DNA from: Affinundibacterium fentianense
Lineage (GTDB): Bacteria; Pseudomonadota; Gammaproteobacteria; Burkholderiales; Burkholderiaceae_D
Direction of reading: 5' to 3'
DNA length: 64,000 nt
Assembly (NCBI RefSeq): GCF_018139545.1
Contig: NZ_JAGSPJ010000007.1
Location: forward strand, 217,603 to 281,602
The first letter of the stretch is position 1. Each line of letters begins with the position of its first letter. The notes beneath the pieces were generated by a model. The model had not been told where the DNA came from, made no database searches, and worked only from the letters and a program-made list of their open reading frames with translations. Shown one piece after another: positions 48,300 through 57,904 of this stretch. The position numbers and the translations under genes are program-made.

Positions 48300-48905
48300 A
48301 TGAATAAACGCATCGAATACTGGTTTGACTACGTTTCACCTTATGCTTACCTGACCACACAAGTGATCGAGGACTTGGCGACTAAGTATGGCTATACGAT
48401 TGATTGGAAGCCCATGTTGTTGGGCGTAGTGTTTAAGACTACCAACTCCAGCCCATTGACGATGCGTCCGCCTATCATGGCAAATTATCACCAGCAAGAC
48501 ATGGAGCGCTCAGCTCGTTTCGCAGGTTTGCCGTTTATTTTGCCGAAACCATTCCCGATTAACACGCAAAACACCGCACGCGTTTGTTTATGGATGAAAG
48601 AAGTCGCACCAGAGCGCGTCGGTGAATTTACGCGTGGCGTGACTAAAGCCTACTTCTCAGGTCCCGCGGGTTTGAATGATATTGCGTGGTTAGCAGAGTA
48701 TGTAGATCAAATGGCTCTAGATGGCGCAGCAGCGGCTGCCGCATGCAAGGACGAACGCTATAAAGCGCAACTGGCCGAGGCTTGCGAGGAAGCCGTCGGT
48801 AAAGGCGTATTCGGCGCACCATGGGTGATCGTGGATGGCGAGCCATTTTGGGGCAATGATAGATTGCCGCAATTAGAAAAATGGTTGGCTACAGGTGGAT
48901 TTTGA
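48300..48905 (+). CDS. DsbA-family 2-hydroxychromene-2-carboxylate isomerase-like protein
   Basis: Protein of 201 residues with the kappa-class/DsbA thioredoxin fold. It opens RIEYWFDYVSPYAYLTTQVIEDL with SP in place of a CXXC pair, has AGLPFILPKPFPINTQNTARVCLWM and ends with VGKGVFGAPWVIVDGEPFWGNDRLPQLEKWL. Annotation as HCCA isomerase follows the family; the true substrate is probably a glutathione-linked reaction unrelated to naphthalene. It is common inside acyl-CoA catabolic clusters of Burkholderiales in my recollection. Confidence 0.88.
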   Translation: MNKRIEYWFDYVSPYAYLTTQVIEDLATKYGYTIDWKPMLLGVVFKTTNSSPLTMRPPIMANYHQQDMERSARFAGLPFILPKPFPINTQNTARVCLWMKEVAPERVGEFTRGVTKAYFSGPAGLNDIAWLAEYVDQMALDGAAAAAACKDERYKAQLAEACEEAVGKGVFGAPWVIVDGEPFWGNDRLPQLEKWLATGGF

Positions 48906-48909
48906 TTGA

Positions 48910-48932
48910 GTAGGGCGGGTCCAACCCGCGCC
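48910..48932. repeat. GTAGGGCGGGT-type repeat, half element
   Basis: GTAGGGCGGGT followed by CCAACCCGCGCC, one arm of a palindrome family whose complete form is at 53323-53386 and whose other arm is at about 50040-50061. Here it forms part of the untranslated gap before the rhodanese gene. Confidence 0.75.
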
Positions 48933-49016
48933 ACCAAAACTTTAAGAACCACAGCAGCGCGGCTTGCATTCGCATTACGAGAATTTAGACACGGTAAAAG
49001 CGAGATTGGAAGAGAC

Positions 49017-49415
49017 ATGAAAAAAGGCTACAAACAATTAGTGGAAGAAGCTAACGCGCAGATCAAAACTTACAGCGTGGCGGAAGCACAAGCGAAACTA
49101 GCAGATCCGAATGTGCAGTTCATCGATGTGCGCGACATTCGCGAATTGGAACGCGAAGGCATCATCCCAGGCGCCTTCCACGCACCACGTGGCATGATCG
49201 AATTTTGGGTTGACCCCGATTCACCTTATTTCAAACCTGTATTCGGCGAACAAAAAGAATTCATCCTATTCTGCGCAGCCGGCTGGCGCAGTGCATTGAC
49301 GACCAAGACGGTACAAGACATGGGCTTAGAAAATGTCGCGCATATTGATGGTGGATTTGGTGCTTGGAAAGCAGCGGGTGCGCCTACGGCGGTGAAAGAA
49401 AGTAAAAAGGCATAG
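49017..49415 (+). CDS. rhodanese-like domain protein
   Basis: Single-domain sulfurtransferase-like protein of 132 residues. It has VQFIDVRDIRELEREGIIPGAFHAPRGMIEFW and the active-site loop FILFCAAGWRSALT with the catalytic Cys. ATG 49017 is preceded by GGAAGAGA. The reading frame runs upstream to 48906, but that part is repeat-derived and not credible as protein. Likely cytoplasmic sulfur carrier or transferase; substrate unknown. Confidence 0.9.
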   Translation: MKKGYKQLVEEANAQIKTYSVAEAQAKLADPNVQFIDVRDIRELEREGIIPGAFHAPRGMIEFWVDPDSPYFKPVFGEQKEFILFCAAGWRSALTTKTVQDMGLENVAHIDGGFGAWKAAGAPTAVKESKKA

Positions 49416-49420
49416 AAGTT

Positions 49421-49717
49421 ATGACCAAGGATCTTTTTGAATTAGTTAATTTGGTCGACAGTGAAGAGTCGTTTATATACTTCTTGGGATGTATTGCTCA
49501 GGATTGGCATGATTCAGAAAGAAAAGAAGTTGAAGCGCCGAGTTCGCTATATGGACCAACTCACAACGGCTGGGAAAATGGAACAATAGGTTCGTATCTA
49601 GAAGCTGCAGCAACGTGGGCAGAGGCATCAAAAAATGGGCTAGAGTTTTATAAGAAACCTGATAATCCTTGGCGTCGTGCTGCGGAAATTTTGTACATGG
49701 GGAAAATTTACGAGTAG
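49421..49717 (+). CDS. DUF7660-like small protein
   Basis: Protein of 98 residues, starting 5 bases after the rhodanese stop. The core WENGTIGSYLEAAATWAEASKNG and the ending PWRRAAEILYMGKIYE match a small uncharacterised family that I recall as DUF7660, often found as scattered orphan or immunity-like genes. It is acidic and helical and has no signal peptide. Base use is more AT-rich than the flanking liu genes. Function unknown. Confidence 0.7.
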   Translation: MTKDLFELVNLVDSEESFIYFLGCIAQDWHDSERKEVEAPSSLYGPTHNGWENGTIGSYLEAAATWAEASKNGLEFYKKPDNPWRRAAEILYMGKIYE

Positions 49718-49757
49718 GTAGGGCTTGTTATTTTTCGATTTTGACTTTCATCCGCTT

Positions 49758-49881
49758 CTAAGTCGCCAATGATGCGCAACAGAAAATGGAAAAAGAAAGT
49801 GTTGTTGTTTGAGCCGAAGGCGAGTTTCAACACTTTCCCATTTTTTGTTGTGCAGCATTGGGAACCCGAAGGGCGACTTAG
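49758..49881. repeat. 124-base imperfect palindrome
   Basis: Outer arms CTAAGTCGCC / GGCGACTTAG, then AATGATGCGCAACA against TGTTGTGCAGCATT, then AAAGTGTTG against CAACACTTT, and an inner AAACTCGCC-type pairing around GAGCCGAAGGCGAG. One side has a ~9-base insertion (CTTCGGGTT). As RNA it would fold into one long stem. I recall similar sequences scattered in Oxalobacteraceae genomes. Confidence 0.85.
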
Positions 49882-49899
49882 TGCGGTCGCCTTTTTTGG

Positions 49900-49931
49900 G
49901 TTACCTTTTTTGGCGAAGCAAAAAAGGTAAC
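49900..49931. repeat. 13-bp perfect hairpin
   Basis: Arms GTTACCTTTTTTG / CAAAAAAGGTAAC with a GCGAAG loop, directly after the long palindrome. The T-rich and A-rich arms make it a possible bidirectional terminator between the DUF7660-like and YchJ genes. Confidence 0.85.
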
Positions 49932-50081
49932 TGGCTGTCGGGCCACACCCGACCTGTAAAGGTTGAGCTTGGCGCAGTCTGAAATTGAAATGAAGAGTAG
50001 TTTGCAGGTAGTCCGCGTCGATCGAATGTAAAGAAAGCAGCGCGGGTTTCACCCGCCCTACAAAGAAAAAATAGGTAAAGC

Positions 50082-50459
50082 GTGAGTAAAACAATCTGCC
50101 CCTGCGGCACTAACAAAGAATTCGCAGCATGTTGCGGCCGCTACGTCAGCGGCGCGGAAGTCGCGCCAACTGCAGAAGCATTAATGCGCTCACGTTACAC
50201 CGCCTACACGCTCAACGACGAAGCGTACTTGCGAGCCACTTGGGATGAGCGGACTTGCCCGAAAGAATCCATCGTCGATGGCGGTGCGACCAAGTGGTTA
50301 GGATTGGAAGTGAAAAAGCACACAACACAAGAAAAAGAAGCGATGGTGGAATTTGTGGCGCGCTACAAAATTGGCGGTAAAGCCCATCGTTTGCACGAAA
50401 AGAGTCGATTCGTGAAATACGATGGTAAATGGTTTTATGTAGATGGAATTTACGAATAG
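50082..50459 (+). CDS. YchJ family (UPF0225) SEC-C motif protein
   Basis: Protein of 125 residues. An N-terminal SEC-C zinc motif (CPCGTNKEFAACCGRYV) is followed by an NTF2-like domain (TAEALMRSRYTAYTLNDEAYLRATWDERTCP... FVARYKIGGKAHRLHEKSRFVKYDGKWFYVDG). This matches the YchJ family in length and order. Start is GTG with AGGT upstream. Function in the family is not established; nucleic-acid or SecB-like interactions have been suggested from the zinc motif. Confidence 0.92.
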   Translation: MSKTICPCGTNKEFAACCGRYVSGAEVAPTAEALMRSRYTAYTLNDEAYLRATWDERTCPKESIVDGGATKWLGLEVKKHTTQEKEAMVEFVARYKIGGKAHRLHEKSRFVKYDGKWFYVDGIYE

Positions 50460-50543
50460 TCACTCAATTAAAATTTCTTAGTACCAATGTGCTGGGAGCT
50501 CTCTTTCATTGAAGTGACACTGAATAAGTAATCTGGAAAAATT

Positions 50544-52166
50544 ATGACAACATTAGATTCTAAATTGAACCCTCGTTCTGATGATTTCAAAGCCAATGCA
50601 GCGGCGATGCAGCTGATCGTCGATGATCTCAAGGCAAAAATCGCCCAAATTTCTTTAGGGGGCGGCGAGGCAGCACGCGAAAAACATTTGGCGCGCGGTA
50701 AGTTGCTACCACGTGATCGCGTGCAAATGTTGCTTGATCCGGGTACGCCCTTCCTCGAATTCTCGCAATTGGCCGCGTTCAATATGTATAAAGAAAAGAA
50801 CGATGTCGATGCGGCGCCGAGCGCGGGTGTGATCACAGGTATCGGTCGGGTGGCTGGTCAAGAATGTGTGATCGTGTGTAACGATGCCACGGTAAAAGGC
50901 GGTACGTATTTCCCAATGACGGTGAAAAAACATTTGCGTGCACAAGAGATCGCCGAGCAAAACAATTTGCCTTGTATCTACCTCGTTGATAGCGGTGGTG
51001 CGAATTTGCCGAATCAAGATGAAGTGTTCCCAGATCGCGATCACTTTGGCCGTATTTTTTACAACCAAGCCAATATGTCTGCCAAAGACATTCCGCAAAT
51101 CGCTGTCGTGATGGGCTCTTGTACAGCGGGTGGCGCTTACGTGCCAGCCATGAGTGATGAATCGATTATCGTCAAAGATCAAGGCACAATTTTCTTGGCG
51201 GGCCCGCCACTGGTGAAAGCCGCGACCGGTGAAGTGGTGAGTGCGGAAGATCTTGGCGGCGGCGATGTGCACACACGCTTGTCGGGTGTGGCAGATCATC
51301 TGGCGCAAAACGATACGCATGCATTGTCTTTGGCGCGCGGCATTGTTTCACATTTGAATCGTCACAAGCCACAGACGGTGGTGTTGAAACCTGTCGAAGA
51401 GCCGAAGTTTCCTGCGCAAGAGTTGTATGGCGTGATTCCAGTCGATACACGCAAACCTTTCGACGTGCGTGAAGTGATTGCCCGCATTGTTGATGGTAGC
51501 CATTTCGATGAATTTAAAGCGCGTTATGGTACGACTTTAGTCTGTGGCTTTGCACATATTCACGGCATGCCAGTTGGTATCGTCGCCAACAACGGTATTT
51601 TGTTTTCTGAAGCTGCCTTGAAGGGCGCGCATTTCATTGAGCTGTGCTGCCAACGTAAGATCCCGCTGGTGTTCTTGCAAAATATCACCGGCTTTATGGT
51701 CGGTCGTAAATATGAAAACGAAGGCATTGCGCGTAATGGCGCCAAGATGGTGACGGCGGTGGCGACGGCGAATGTACCGAAATTCACCGTGATTATCGGC
51801 GGCAGTTTTGGTGCTGGTAACTACGGTATGTGTGGTCGTGCCTATTCACCGCGCTTCATGTGGATGTGGCCGAACGCGCGTATTTCCGTGATGGGTGGCG
51901 AGCAAGCCGCGAGCGTGTTGGCAACCGTGCGTCGTGATGGCATTGAGGCAAAAGGTGGTAGCTGGAGCGCCGAAGAAGAAGCCGCGTTTAAACAACCGAT
52001 CAAAGATCAATACGAACACCAAGGCCATCCTTACTATGCATCGGCTCGCTTGTGGGATGACGGTGTAATTGATCCGGCGGATACGCGTATGGTGTTGGGA
52101 TTGGGATTGAGTGCTGCGTTGAACGCACCGATTCCGGATGCGAAGTTTGGGATATTCAGAATGTGA
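50544..52166 (+). CDS. liuB: methylcrotonyl-CoA carboxylase, carboxyltransferase (beta) subunit
   Basis: Subunit of 540 residues that transfers carboxylate from biotin to 3-methylcrotonyl-CoA. Both carboxyltransferase halves are present: [71 protein letters not shown] and, in the C-terminal half, [31 protein letters not shown] and [34 protein letters not shown]. The [10 protein letters not shown] and [13 protein letters not shown] segments favour MCC over propionyl-CoA carboxylase. Its partner liuD lies about 6 kb downstream beyond liuC and the biotin genes. Confidence 0.96.
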   Translation: MTTLDSKLNPRSDDFKANAAAMQLIVDDLKAKIAQISLGGGEAAREKHLARGKLLPRDRVQMLLDPGTPFLEFSQLAAFNMYKEKNDVDAAPSAGVITGIGRVAGQECVIVCNDATVKGGTYFPMTVKKHLRAQEIAEQNNLPCIYLVDSGGANLPNQDEVFPDRDHFGRIFYNQANMSAKDIPQIAVVMGSCTAGGAYVPAMSDESIIVKDQGTIFLAGPPLVKAATGEVVSAEDLGGGDVHTRLSGVADHLAQNDTHALSLARGIVSHLNRHKPQTVVLKPVEEPKFPAQELYGVIPVDTRKPFDVREVIARIVDGSHFDEFKARYGTTLVCGFAHIHGMPVGIVANNGILFSEAALKGAHFIELCCQRKIPLVFLQNITGFMVGRKYENEGIARNGAKMVTAVATANVPKFTVIIGGSFGAGNYGMCGRAYSPRFMWMWPNARISVMGGEQAASVLATVRRDGIEAKGGSWSAEEEAAFKQPIKDQYEHQGHPYYASARLWDDGVIDPADTRMVLGLGLSAALNAPIPDAKFGIFRM

Positions 52167-52195
52167 CGTCCACTACGCTAAATCCAATGTTCGGG

Positions 52196-52268
52196 CGCAT
52201 TGCGGCGTTGCAAATCCTCGCAATATCGACATATTGCTCCGGTGTGCGCCTTGCACTGCATCCCGATC
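52196..52268. repeat. interspersed intergenic repeat, copy 2
   Basis: Second copy of the element at 42807-42880, with core CCTCGCAATATCGACATATT then GCTCCGG and ACTGCATCCCGAT. It begins about 30 bases after the liuB stop. Differences between copies are spread single changes, suggesting an old dispersal rather than recent duplication. Confidence 0.8.
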
Positions 52269-52332
52269 ATTGAATTTTTCGCAGTGTCCGTACCTCCAGA
52301 AAAGTTGTAGAAAATCGTAACAAGGAAGTCTT

Positions 52333-53115
52333 ATGTACCAAACCCTAACCCTCACCCGCGACAACAAAGTCGCGACGGTCACTCTTAACCGCCCTGACGT
52401 GCGCAATGCGTTTAACGAAACGACGATTGCGGAGATTACGCAGGTGTTTAATGAATTGAGTGGCGATACCAGTATTCGTGCGATCGTGTTGGCGGCGAAT
52501 GGTCCTGCATTTTGTGCGGGTGCTGATCTCAATTGGATGAAGAAGATGGCGGACTATACGCATGCGGAGAATGTGGCCGATGCGGGGCAATTAGCGGCGA
52601 TGTTGGCGGCGATTTACACCTGTACTAAACCCGTGGTGGCGCAAGTGCAGGGCGATTGCTATGCGGGTGGCATGGGCTTGGTCGCGACTTGTGATGTGAT
52701 TGTGTCGGTCGATACCGCGCAGTTCTGCTTGAGCGAGGTCAAGCTGGGCTTGATTCCGGCCACGATTTCACCGTATGTGATTAAAGCCATGGGCGAGAAT
52801 GCCGCACGTCGTTATTTCCTAACAGCTGAGCGTTTTGATGCGGCACAGGCTTTGCGTATTGGCTTCGTGCATGAAGTGGTCGCTGCTGATGCATTGACGT
52901 CGAAAGTCGCTGAAATCGTGAAAGCATTGGTGACGAATAGCCCGAATGCGGTTGCACAAGCTAAAGTTTTGGTGCGCGAGGTTGGTGGTGGCGAAATTAC
53001 ATCAGAGTTGATTGCGAATACGGTGGAAGGCATTGCGGCGATTCGTGCCTCTGAAGAAGGACGTGAAGGTGTGCGTTCTTTCCTTGAGAAGCGCAAGCCG
53101 AGCTGGTTGGTGTGA
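52333..53115 (+). CDS. liuC: methylglutaconyl-CoA hydratase (enoyl-CoA hydratase family)
   Basis: Crotonase-fold enzyme of 260 residues hydrating 3-methylglutaconyl-CoA to HMG-CoA. The oxyanion motif is PAFCAGADLNWMKKMADY, characteristic of LiuC-type proteins, and the second loop is VQGDCYAGGMGLVATCDVIV. The catalytic acid region is FCLSEVKLGLIPATISPYV. Neighbours liuB, liuD and liuE support this specific assignment over a generic hydratase. GGAAGTCTT before the ATG is a weak ribosome-binding site. Confidence 0.94.
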   Translation: MYQTLTLTRDNKVATVTLNRPDVRNAFNETTIAEITQVFNELSGDTSIRAIVLAANGPAFCAGADLNWMKKMADYTHAENVADAGQLAAMLAAIYTCTKPVVAQVQGDCYAGGMGLVATCDVIVSVDTAQFCLSEVKLGLIPATISPYVIKAMGENAARRYFLTAERFDAAQALRIGFVHEVVAADALTSKVAEIVKALVTNSPNAVAQAKVLVREVGGGEITSELIANTVEGIAAIRASEEGREGVRSFLEKRKPSWLV

Positions 53116-53469
53116 TCACGTATAATGGCGGGTTTTGGTAGGATTGCAATTTTTGGGATTTTTACTCCCTTCTCCCGCAAGCGGCGGGTTTGTAAATTAG
53201 GGTAGGGGATGTGGGGAGTGCAGGTTTCTGCAAAGTAAGCGTAGTACTAACATTACAGATTTCTGAACCACCCTCACCCTAACCCTCTCCCGCTTGAGGG
53301 AGAGGGGACTAAGAGCAAATTCGTAGGGCGGGTGCAACCCGCGCCGCCTAGTCGTAGAGCAATAGCGCGGGTTGCAGCCGCCCTACAAAAAATGCAGGGC
53401 ATGAATACCGGCGCATTCCGGTAAGACAGCAAGACATAGAAGTAAGAAGTTTGATGCAAACGAGAGAAG
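53116..53469. other. 354-base gap with REP palindromes
   Basis: Between liuC and bioA. It contains CTCCCGCAAGCGG-type repeats (about 53166-53190), a 9-bp stem CCCTCTCCC / GGGAGAGGG (53283-53306) and the complete GTAGGGCGGGT palindrome (53323-53386). No clear promoter for the biotin genes was recognised and no operator for BirA or BioR could be identified. Confidence 0.7.
53323..53386. repeat. complete GTAGGGCGGGT palindrome
   Basis: 22-base arms (GTAGGGCGGGTGCAACCCGC.. and its near-perfect inverse, one mismatch) around a ~20-base loop. Each arm is itself partly palindromic (GCGGGT..ACCCGC). Half elements of the same family occur at 48910 and about 50040. Confidence 0.85.
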
Positions 53470-54861
53470 TTGGTTTTGAAGAAATCAGGAACAAATTTGA
53501 ACGCAGTGAATACATCAGCTAGCACATCCGACTGGGTAAAACGTAGTCTGCAAAGCGTCTGGCATCCGTGCACGCAAATGCAGCACCACGAGACTATGCC
53601 TTTGATTCCGGTGAGTCATGGCCGTGGCGCCTGGCTGGTCGATATGGAAGGCAAACGTTACCTTGATGGGATAAGTTCATGGTGGGTGAATTTGTTCGGC
53701 CACGCGAATCCACGTATCAACACAGCGCTCAAAGATCAACTTGATCAATTAGAACATGCGATGTTGGCAGGTTTCACGCATGAGCCTGTGATTCGCTTAT
53801 CTGAAAAATTATCGGCTTTAACTGGCGGCGTACTTGGCCATTCTTTTTATGCATCAGATGGCGCATCGGCGACCGAAATCGCCTTGAAGATGAGTTTCCA
53901 TTTTTGGCGCAATCAAGGTCAAACCGAGAAACAAGAATTCATCTGCTTGAAAGGTAGTTACCACGGTGAGACTATAGGCGCGCTGGCGGTGACCGATGTG
54001 GCTTTATTCCGCGATGCTTATGGCCCCATGATACGCAACGCCCACGTGGTTGCTTCGCCAGATGCGCGTCAGGCGCAAGAAGGTGAAACAGCGATCGATA
54101 TTGCACGCCGTGCAGCGGCTGATATGGAACGCTGCTTGCAAGAACGTGCAGGCAAAATTGCGGCGGTGATTTTAGAACCTTTAGTGCAATGCGCGACAGG
54201 CTTTGCCATGCACGATCCTGAATACTTGCGTTTAGTGCGCGCCTTGTGCGATCAATACCAAGTGCATTTGATTGCGGATGAAATCGCGGTCGGTTGCGGT
54301 CGAACGGGAACTTTCTTCGCTTGCGAAAATGCGCAAATCTGGCCTGATTTTGTCTGCTTATCCAAAGGGATTAGTGGTGGCTATTTGCCGCTGTCTTTGG
54401 TGATGACGCGCGAAGCGATCTATCAAGGCTTTTACGATAGCGATGTGCGTCGTGGCTTCTTGCATTCACATTCTTATACTGGCAATCCCTTGGCTTGCCG
54501 CGCCGCACTGGCGACCTTGGAAATTTTCGAGACTGATGATGTGTTGGCGCAAAATCGCGTGAAGGCTGCCAGCATTACTCAGGCTTTACAGCCACTCGCA
54601 CAACATCAGCAAGTGAAGCATTTTCGTCAGCAAGGCATGATGTGGGCTTTCGACGCTGTGTTTGATGACGCGAATGCTCCAGCTGCAAAAACATTCTCTC
54701 GCCGTTTCTTTACCCAAGCCTTGCAAGAAGAATTATTGTTGCGCCCGATTGGTAACACCGTGTATTTGATGCCGCCGTATATTTTAAATCCAGAAGAAGT
54801 GAGTTTGGTGGGTGAGCGCATGCTGAAAGTCTTCAATCACGTGATGGGAGAAGCTGCATGA
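53470..54861 (+). CDS. bioA: adenosylmethionine-8-amino-7-oxononanoate aminotransferase
   Basis: PLP enzyme of about 463 residues making 7,8-diaminopelargonate from KAPA with SAM as amino donor. Typical segments are [75 protein letters not shown] and the PLP Lys in [15 protein letters not shown]. No ATG is available at the N-terminus: TTG 53470 or TTG 53497 (with AGGAA upstream) must be used, which may keep expression low. It overlaps bioF by four bases (ATGA). Confidence 0.95.
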   Translation: MVLKKSGTNLNAVNTSASTSDWVKRSLQSVWHPCTQMQHHETMPLIPVSHGRGAWLVDMEGKRYLDGISSWWVNLFGHANPRINTALKDQLDQLEHAMLAGFTHEPVIRLSEKLSALTGGVLGHSFYASDGASATEIALKMSFHFWRNQGQTEKQEFICLKGSYHGETIGALAVTDVALFRDAYGPMIRNAHVVASPDARQAQEGETAIDIARRAAADMERCLQERAGKIAAVILEPLVQCATGFAMHDPEYLRLVRALCDQYQVHLIADEIAVGCGRTGTFFACENAQIWPDFVCLSKGISGGYLPLSLVMTREAIYQGFYDSDVRRGFLHSHSYTGNPLACRAALATLEIFETDDVLAQNRVKAASITQALQPLAQHQQVKHFRQQGMMWAFDAVFDDANAPAAKTFSRRFFTQALQEELLLRPIGNTVYLMPPYILNPEEVSLVGERMLKVFNHVMGEAA

Positions 54862-56042
54862 TTTTGCTCGATCAAATTCAAAACCAATTAGCAATCTTAG
54901 ACAGCAAGAGTTTGCGTCGACGTCGTCGTCATGCCGAGAGCCCGAGTGCGCCGCGTGTCAAAGTTGATGGCCGCGATATGCTGGCGTTTTGTAGTAATGA
55001 TTATCTTGGCCTGGCAGCACATCCAAAAATTATCGCCGCGTTGCAAGAAGGTGCGGACTTATATGGTGTTGGTAGCGGTGCTTCGCATTTGATTAGCGGC
55101 CATAGTCGCGCTCACGCTGTGCTCGAAGAGCGTCTAGCTGAATTTGTCGCGCCGCATTTGGTGGATGCTAAGGCGCTGTATTTTTGCACAGGCTATATGG
55201 CGAATCTTGCCGTGTTGGCCGGCTTGGCTGCGGTGTCTGGTAAAGAGACAGAATTATTTTCCGAATCGCTCAACCATGCGTCTTTGATCGATGGCGCTAA
55301 ATTGTCGCGCGCAAAGTTGCAGGTGTATCCGCATGGTGATGTCACGACTTTGCGTAGCATGCTGCAAGCGTCGTCAGCGGCGACGAAAATCGTCGTCAGC
55401 GATAGTGTCTTTAGTATGGATGGCAACTTGGCTCCTGTGCCGGAATTGCTCGCTCTGTGCGAAGCATTTAATGCTTGGTTAGTGATCGACGATGCTCACG
55501 GTTTTGGGACATTGGGTGTGAATGGACGTGGTGTGTTAGAGCACTTCAATTTACGTTCGCCTAACCTGGTCTACATGGGAACTTTAGGCAAATCGGCTGG
55601 AGTCGGCGGCGCTTTCGTGGCTGCACATGCCGATGTGATCGAATGGTTGGTCAACAAGGCGCGTCCTTATATTTATACGACGGCTGCACCGCCGGCTTTG
55701 GCGCATGCCTTGTTGACGAGTTTAGATATTATCCAAGGCGAAGAAGGACATGCGCGCCGTGCCCAATTGCAAACTTTGATTACGCAATTGCGCCGCGATT
55801 TGAAACTTAAACGCTGGACTTTAATGCCATCTGATACAGCGGTGCAACCGATTGTGATCGGTGATAACGCGGAAAGTTTGAAATCAGCAGCAACTCTGTA
55901 CGAACAAGGATTTTGGGTGCCAGCGATACGACCTCCAACCGTGCCAGTAGGAACAGCGCGTTTGCGCATTACTTTGTCGGCCGCGCATACCGCGGAAGAT
56001 TTGGCTTTGTTGATTGATGCTGTGAATGGTTTGGAAGAATAA
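54858..56042 (+). CDS. bioF: 8-amino-7-oxononanoate synthase
   Basis: PLP enzyme of 394 residues condensing pimeloyl-ACP (or -CoA) with alanine. Motifs are [78 protein letters not shown] and the PLP Lys in [16 protein letters not shown]. Translation is coupled to bioA by a four-base overlap. Confidence 0.96.
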   Translation: MILLDQIQNQLAILDSKSLRRRRRHAESPSAPRVKVDGRDMLAFCSNDYLGLAAHPKIIAALQEGADLYGVGSGASHLISGHSRAHAVLEERLAEFVAPHLVDAKALYFCTGYMANLAVLAGLAAVSGKETELFSESLNHASLIDGAKLSRAKLQVYPHGDVTTLRSMLQASSAATKIVVSDSVFSMDGNLAPVPELLALCEAFNAWLVIDDAHGFGTLGVNGRGVLEHFNLRSPNLVYMGTLGKSAGVGGAFVAAHADVIEWLVNKARPYIYTTAAPPALAHALLTSLDIIQGEEGHARRAQLQTLITQLRRDLKLKRWTLMPSDTAVQPIVIGDNAESLKSAATLYEQGFWVPAIRPPTVPVGTARLRITLSAAHTAEDLALLIDAVNGLEE

Positions 56043-56052
56043 AACGATACAA

Positions 56053-56739
56053 ATGCAAAACAGAACAAACGATTATTTCATCACAGGCACTGATACCGAG
56101 ATCGGTAAGACTTTTACGACGTCCGCCTTGTTGCGCGCTTTCACGCAGCAAGGAAAATCGACGCTAGGGATGAAGCCCATCGCTTCGGGTGCGGATGAGA
56201 TCGACGGTGTTTTGCATAACGAAGATGTCGATAGTTTGGTCGCTGCATCGAGCGTGAAAGCGCCACAGGAAATTGTGGTGCCTTATTTGATGCGTACACC
56301 AGCGGCACCGCATATTGTGGCGCAGTTAGAAAATGTGAAGATGGATGTGCAGCATATTCAGCACTGCTATCAACAAGCGCAAGGCCTCGCGGATGTGGTT
56401 TTGGTGGAAGGCGTAGGTGGATTTTGTGTGCCGCTCAATGACGATACGAGTACCGTCGATCTGGCACGGCGCTTGGGCTTGCCGGTGATTTTGGTGGTCG
56501 GTATGCGTTTGGGTTGTATTAACCATGCAATGCTCACAGCACAAGCGATTCGCGCGAGTGGTTTGCGTTTGGCGGCATGGGTGGCCAACACGGTTGATAC
56601 GGAAATGCGGTTTTTTGATGAGAATGTAGAAGCATTACGGCAGCGTCTCGGCGCGCCATGTTTAGGTGTAGTGCCGCGCTTAGCTGCCGATCAGGTTGCG
56701 CAAGCGAGTCAGTATTTAGATTTGAATTTATTGAAGTAA
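56053..56739 (+). CDS. bioD: dethiobiotin synthetase
   Basis: ATP-dependent enzyme of 228 residues closing the ureido ring of dethiobiotin. The P-loop is [16 protein letters not shown], followed by [12 protein letters not shown] and [26 protein letters not shown] 56053 lies 10 bases after the bioF stop; an upstream in-frame start at 56026 overlaps bioF and adds only residues outside the family domain, so 56053 is preferred. Confidence 0.96.
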   Translation: MQNRTNDYFITGTDTEIGKTFTTSALLRAFTQQGKSTLGMKPIASGADEIDGVLHNEDVDSLVAASSVKAPQEIVVPYLMRTPAAPHIVAQLENVKMDVQHIQHCYQQAQGLADVVLVEGVGGFCVPLNDDTSTVDLARRLGLPVILVVGMRLGCINHAMLTAQAIRASGLRLAAWVANTVDTEMRFFDENVEALRQRLGAPCLGVVPRLAADQVAQASQYLDLNLLK

Positions 56740-56749
56740 GGAAGAGATC

Positions 56750-57808
56750 ATGGAATCAATGATGGATCAAACAGTCGGTCATGAAAGTAAGGTAGAAAAT
56801 ACGCAGCCAGTCACGTTTCAAACGCCAGTCAAGCCGATTACGGCGGAGACTTGGCCTGTAGAAGACGTCATGGCATTGTTCGATCTGCCGTTCAATGATT
56901 TGCTCTTCAAGGCGCAAGTTTTGCATCGTGAGAATTTCCCGAATGGCGACGTCGAATTGGCAACCTTGTTGTCGATCAAAACCGGTGGCTGCGAAGAAGA
57001 TTGTGGCTACTGCCCACAAGCTGCGCGTTACGACACGGGTGTTGAAGCCAAAAAGATGATGGATGTGCGCGAAGTTTTGAATGCAGCCAAAGCGGCACGT
57101 GAAAGCGGCGCGACCCGTTTCTGTATGGGTGCCGCATGGCGTTCACCTAAAGATCGCGACATGGAAAAAGTCGAAACCATGGTGCGTGAAGTGAAGGCGA
57201 TGGGCTTAGAAACCTGCGCTACTTTAGGGATGCTCAAAGAAGAGCAAGCGCAGCGTTTGAAAGACGCTGGCCTCGATTACTACAACCACAATCTCGACAC
57301 CGCACCTGAGTTCTACAACAACGTGATTTCGACGCGTGATTACCAAGATCGTTTGGATACCTTAGGCCACGTGCGTACAGCAGGCCTTAAAGTCTGCTGT
57401 GGCGGTATCGTCGGTATGGGCGAAACACGTCGTCAACGTGCTGGTTTGATCGCGCAATTAGCAAACTTAAATCCTTACCCGGAGTCAGTGCCAGTGAATC
57501 ATTTGGTGCAAGTTGAAGGCACTCCTTTGCATGGTCTTGATCCACTCGATCCATTGGAATTCGTACGCACCATCGCCGTAGCACGTATCACCATGCCGAA
57601 AGCGCGCGTGCGTTTATCTGCCGGTCGTCGTCAAATGGGCGAAGCAGTACAAGCGATGTGTTTCTTGGCTGGCGCGAATTCGATTTTCTACGGCGATAAA
57701 TTGTTGACGACAGATAATCCAGAAGCCGAAGACGACAAAGTCTTGTTGGAAAAATTGGGTTTGAAAACGCGTGGTGTGGTGGAGAAAAAAGCAGGAAATT
57801 GTAGTTAA
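56750..57808 (+). CDS. bioB: biotin synthase
   Basis: Radical-SAM enzyme of 352 residues inserting sulfur into dethiobiotin. The 4Fe-4S motif is [14 protein letters not shown], and later cluster ligands lie in [18 protein letters not shown] and the [12 protein letters not shown] region, with the conserved Arg in [11 protein letters not shown]. An N-terminal extension of about 40 residues precedes the core ([22 protein letters not shown]). It completes the bioAFDB set; pimelate-arm genes bioC and bioH are not in the window. Confidence 0.97.
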   Translation: MESMMDQTVGHESKVENTQPVTFQTPVKPITAETWPVEDVMALFDLPFNDLLFKAQVLHRENFPNGDVELATLLSIKTGGCEEDCGYCPQAARYDTGVEAKKMMDVREVLNAAKAARESGATRFCMGAAWRSPKDRDMEKVETMVREVKAMGLETCATLGMLKEEQAQRLKDAGLDYYNHNLDTAPEFYNNVISTRDYQDRLDTLGHVRTAGLKVCCGGIVGMGETRRQRAGLIAQLANLNPYPESVPVNHLVQVEGTPLHGLDPLDPLEFVRTIAVARITMPKARVRLSAGRRQMGEAVQAMCFLAGANSIFYGDKLLTTDNPEAEDDKVLLEKLGLKTRGVVEKKAGNCS

Positions 57809-57904
57809 ACCAGGCGCGCATTTCTCTGCGACAGTCAGTGAAATTCAGTGAAATTCAGCAAGAAAATACTTAATAAAGAAAACGACGATAGAAAGACAAA
57901 AATC

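Larger units (their letters stand above)
49718..50081. other. 364-base repeat-filled gap
   Basis: Contains no credible gene; a minus-strand frame of 128 codons is only a translation of the repeats. From left to right it holds a ~124-base imperfect palindrome (49758-49881), a 13-bp perfect hairpin (49900-49931), a conserved-looking spacer with CTGGCTGTCGGGCCACACCC, and one arm of the GTAGGGCGGGT family (about 50040-50061). Confidence 0.8.

Noticed and set aside
48906..49016. N-terminal extension of the rhodanese gene
   Set aside because: It translates a GTAGGGCGGGT repeat; ATG 49017 has a proper ribosome-binding site and starts before the domain.
49708..50094. Minus-strand reading frame of 128 codons
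   Set aside because: It is a translation of the palindromic repeats, with low-complexity Phe-rich sequence and no start context.
42807..52268. The paired 75-base repeats as ends of a composite transposon carrying aceK-liuB
   Set aside because: The enclosed genes are conserved pathway genes with no transposase, and the copies are diverged.
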